Made by a program: the position numbers and the translations under genes | Assembly: GCF_000218685.1 (NCBI RefSeq) | Contig: NW_006763294.1 | Coordinates: forward strand, 1,809,074-1,867,858 | DNA length: 58,785 nt | Reading direction: 5' to 3' | Source of the DNA: Serpula lacrymans var. lacrymans S7.9 | Lineage: Eukaryota > Basidiomycota > Agaricomycetes > Boletales > Serpulaceae | Notes under the pieces: model-generated | Told to the model about the DNA's origin: nothing | Database searches by the model: none | Seen by the model: the letters and a program-made list of their open reading frames with translations, nothing else | Part shown: piece by piece, positions 55,015 to 58,785 of the stretch | Numbering within the stretch: the first letter of the stretch is position 1 | Layout of the letters: each line of letters begins with the position of its first letter

Positions 55015-58000
55015 CTAGACATAGGTTTTCATCTGCAACTCAGGCAATTTCTTCTCTACATCTATCTGGAATATTTATGTAAACCTCATTCATCTAGAAA
55101 TAGTATCAATAGATTGTCAAAGGCTTTTTGAGCACATCAACCGCGACTTCAAGGAAGGCAAGCAACCATCCCTTGTGGTTGAAAGTTTTCAAACCTTAAT
55201 GAGGATGAGCCCTACTTTATGAAGGGGCTTGGACTGCTAAATTGGCATCATATTATGTCTGCAAATAACGCAGGGTACAGCTTCACCCGTCCTTTTGGTA
55301 TTAGTGACATATTACATCTATCACTAAGTTACGGTGGTCAAATGCATGAGTTGCCAAGTTACGTTACTCACCCTACTGGAGCATTGGTAGTTAGAATTGG
55401 GTACCCATATTTGGCAAACCAATGCATGACAATAGGAGGAAAGAATATGACAAGAGCGGTTTGAGCTGGACAGCCCATTGAGATGACAAAAGGGTGGAAT
55501 AGACTAACCGCTTTAAATTAAGGGATGCCTCGAGTGTGTTGGAAGACTGTAGCATTGCCTAGAAATACGCATGTCTGCAAAGTTTAACATAATAGCAGGA
55601 TTGCACAAATAATAAATGATGTTTCGCTCAGTACATTTTCCGGCCCTTCTGGAAATTGCTCGAAAAACCATAGGGGAGTCAGGCCATCACGTCTACACAT
55701 ATACTTCAGTTACGATGGCTATCTCCGTGAAGAAATTGATTGTCTAAGAAGTCTATTTACTGCTTTAGTATGCAGAAGGGCGTGCATTGTTACGTCGTAG
55801 GTAACGTATTGATGGAATCTTCATACATTAATAATGTGATAGTGCAGCGTAAGGGGCACGTACCTGCTGACAAATGCCATGTTTCGTGTGCTATACGAGC
55901 ACCACAAAATATGCTGGTTGCTGTTTTCAGTTTCAAGGAGGCCCGTAGATTCCATCGGCAAACTCGGATGAGCTGACTGAGTCCCTCGTGGTCAACTACT
56001 GGCGTATGGAAGCCACAACCTTCAGGTAGTACTTGCCGCTCAAAAGGCTATTTTCCAGATTGAGTTATGCGAGTACCGAAAGGCGTTGGAGAGGCGGAAA
56101 GGCGTCCAACTAATCCAGACTTCTATCGCTCGCACGCCAATAAAGGGGTTTCCGTCAGTTTTAGGATCAAATCCAGTGCCCTTACAAACTCTTCACTGAA
56201 AATAAGCAGCATATCAGGTATTAGGAAAGGTTCAGTATGATTTTCAAGGCAATTTCGCACCTGGCTTCAGGAATTTTTTATGCCCCCTGAAGTGTTAAGA
56301 ATTTGCTTTCAAGAGGTATTCCCAGGTTACGGCGTCTGAGGAGAAGATGAACCTCTGACAATACACGTGTTCGGACTCAGAGGTAGGACGTGCATTTAAG
56401 ACAGCATTGATTAGTTGTACTGTAGGTTATTTTAGGAAAGATAGGACAGTTGCTAATCGTCGTGGAGCAAGGAGATGGTATATGAGTGGAAGAAGGTTCG
56501 AAGTCACCCAGTTCTTGTTGTTCATCGCATGCCCAGATATAGCTTCTGCAGTGATGTCTGATTCTCAGGGTCCTTTAGACATCATATTTGAAAACGGCCG
56601 TGGTTGTCACCAGCAGGAAAATTCCCTCATCGTCCATGAGGTAGCGTTATGTGTGCGGCGGAATTCCGTAGATGGTAAAGATGACGAATTAAGTTGGAAA
56701 TGATCCTACACCATCGTGGTGCCCATTGACAAGCCTCCTCGGATAACTTATCGTTCGTATTATTTAGCTGTGAAGATGACTACTGCATGGAATTTAGGGT
56801 CTGAGGCAGTCTAGTCACCGCACCGAATCGCGATAATCTTCAGTAGCACAGAAGGTTGTTATGGTTAGGTTACCACTAGTACCGGAGTCTCAATTCATTC
56901 ACTCACTCTGTGGCCAACGCCCTATGCTCCCATTCTCAAACGCTAGTTGCACCTTAAACCTGATTTTATGTTTTTATCGGTAATCAAAAGCACCTCTACG
57001 TCTCAACATATCCACAAAAAACTACTGTAACTGGTTCATATCAAACTTATTCTTTCGAGTAAGGCTTTGCGGGCGGAACTATCAAACCCAACGACCAGAC
57101 GTCACAGGTCTCAGGTCGTATCCTGATCACCGAATGCCTGGATCAATGCGCTCCATTTTAGAGATTTTTTACCTGTATTTTTCTAGGCTACCTGAGCCAT
57201 ATCTGTGTTTTCTGCACATCGTCTTCTCGAACAAGATATCGTAGTACGTATTAAGTTTGTAAAGCGATGCTAGCTTTGATACTATCACTATACTGGGCGA
57301 TTGCGTGCTGACTCGACCATTGCACATGCACCATAGGCGTCAACACTGATCGCAGTGCAGGACTATCTGATCCAGGACGACTCTACGTTTCTCTGGGACA
57401 TTGATTGGACGCGTTTTCGACACCCGATCAACATGGCATTCATAACGATACAAGGGCTGAACGGACATCGACCCGTAGGTGTATTCAAGTTCCCTTCGCG
57501 GGGCTATATAATATGCCTCGTGGACTCATAGGCCTCCCTGTCCACCAATAATATCGCAGGACTAGCTTCCGCAGCAGTTTCGATCACGTTTCGAAGCCCT
57601 CCCCAGGAACGTTCTCTCTTTTGTCTGCAGCCGCCTCTTCGAACTCTTTTGCATAGCCCTACTTTCGAATCGAAGACAGATCATGTGATGAACTTACTCA
57701 GCTCACAACTGTCCGAAACGGTGGTTCAGTTGCTTACAATCTGTACTGCGTTAGACAACATGGATTTACGAACGACGGAAAGGAAAGGAAGACCTTTCAT
57801 TCCTATCGGGCACCGAGACGTGGAAGTCCGTTGTCTTTGCGTTTCCCTCACGGTGTATGCTGGCCGACTATATTACTGGCTGTACTCAAACATAGGGCAT
57901 GGCCTGATAACGAGGTATCACAGGTTCGTTTCCTTTGTCTTCCATTTACGTGAAATAAGACAAATGATCAGAACTTATCTATGCCAGTTTTGTTCGGCGT

Positions 58001-58785
58001 TTGTTGGGATATGATAGTAAAATTCGCGTGCGTGTAGGGCCTAGCCAATTGCTTCATCGACGATGAACCGTCCATATAAACCCACCAGAGCCTCGGTCGC
58101 AATAGCGCACGAGAGTTTCTAAGAGTGTCGGCGGAGCTTCGTCGATTTCACGAGGCCTGTTTTCAGCACTAGATTAGATAGGATTGGATACAGTCGCCAT
58201 CTCGGTCCAATTAGACTACGCTAAAGCGCAAGATTCCGCTCGGTCTTACCCCTTCTGTTCCCTATATCCTCACGCAATGTCCCAGTTGTGTCCTCATCCC
58301 CCTTATCCGTCAAGCTTTCACCTTCTGTCACAAGATATCACTGAGCTTCCTTGTATCCACGTTTGTTCGGAGATTCCATCGCAGTCGGTTTTCGTCTCCG
58401 CTTTTCTAGACGGATGCATAATGTGATGTGGTGATGGCATGATGAACTCTGAATGAAGTCAGCGGCTGCCCAGAGCTCCTATAAAACAATCATTGCGTTA
58501 TGGCTAGCCTTTTGTGGCCATTGCCTTATTGTAATATCAGACCACTTATCAAGAACTTCCTCGGAGTCGACAGAGCAGCATCATGCTGCTGTTCCAAAGA
58601 GGCATTTTCTAACAACAGCAGATTCATCAGTATTCATTAGCATTATCGACCGCGGACTTTATAAGATTTTCGCTGGTCGGTATCAATAGCGAGTGTCACA
58701 ATGTTACAGACCCTACGACCCGTCTGAGTAATGGAGGAAGGGCAGTCTGAATGTATCCTTACGGTTAGCGCGTCTCCACAATTAT
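55015..58785. other. Right end of window, no gene recognised
   Basis: About 3.8 kb of mixed composition, less AT-rich than the repeats to the left. ORFs on the plus strand reach 121 codons (57,649-58,014). Others are at 55,219-55,464, 55,740-55,976 and 56,407-56,703. None carries a family motif or a convincing splice partner. It could be decayed repeat or intergenic host DNA. Confidence 0.45.

Noticed and set aside
57649..58014. 121-codon ORF near the right end
   Set aside because: No recognisable motif, no intron pattern; not enough to call a gene.

Overview
The window looks like a piece of a filamentous basidiomycete (Agaricomycotina, mushroom-type) scaffold. The genes are interrupted by many short introns, mostly about 50-70 bases with GT..AG ends. 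The proteins are typical fungal versions, a partial alpha-type protein kinase domain of the kind expanded in mushrooms is present, and the mobile DNA is Ty3/gypsy with a chromodomain, Ty1/copia and pogo-like. All calls come from reading the sequence; exon joins were checked for reading frame but nothing was searched against a database.

Layout. (1) 1-12,092 is nested mobile DNA: a 3' part of a gypsy polyprotein with its LTR, a decayed copia element on the minus strand, a solo gypsy LTR with a 5-bp target duplication, a second gypsy fragment in the opposite orientation, and an unclassified repeat (called R1 here) present as two inverted arms around that fragment. A run of 100 Ns follows at 12,093-12,192. 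(2) 12,193-12,752 is the end of an alpha-kinase domain, cut by the gap. (3) 14,152-44,603 is a compact, well-preserved block of thirteen host genes: LCB2 serine palmitoyltransferase, Cys-Gly dipeptidase (DUG1 type), a SUZ-domain protein, two delta-12-type fatty acid desaturases with an HSL-type esterase between them, DUS3 tRNA-dihydrouridine synthase, an LYR-motif protein, alanine aminotransferase, RRP9 (U3 snoRNP), an alpha/beta hydrolase, HMG-CoA lyase and a Hikeshi/OPI10 protein. Several are convergent or divergent with only 150-370 bases between them. (4) 45,299-about 54,800 is again mobile DNA: R1, two parts of a pogo-like transposase in opposite orientations, several LTRs and a 2.85-kb element with terminal inverted repeats and internal arrays of a roughly 21-bp dyad unit. 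(5) 55,015-58,785 has no gene that I can recognise.

The host block mixes lipid metabolism (LCB2, two desaturases, HMG-CoA lyase, an esterase) with RNA and housekeeping functions. Apart from the desaturase/esterase trio I see no evidence of a dedicated pathway cluster. The most unusual signals are in the repeats: a roughly 1-kb block of apparently perfect identity between two otherwise diverged gypsy copies that share an in-frame TGA; a hairpin conserved in LTRs whose U3 regions differ; CpG decay between R1 copies; and the inverted-repeat element with its periodic palindrome arrays.
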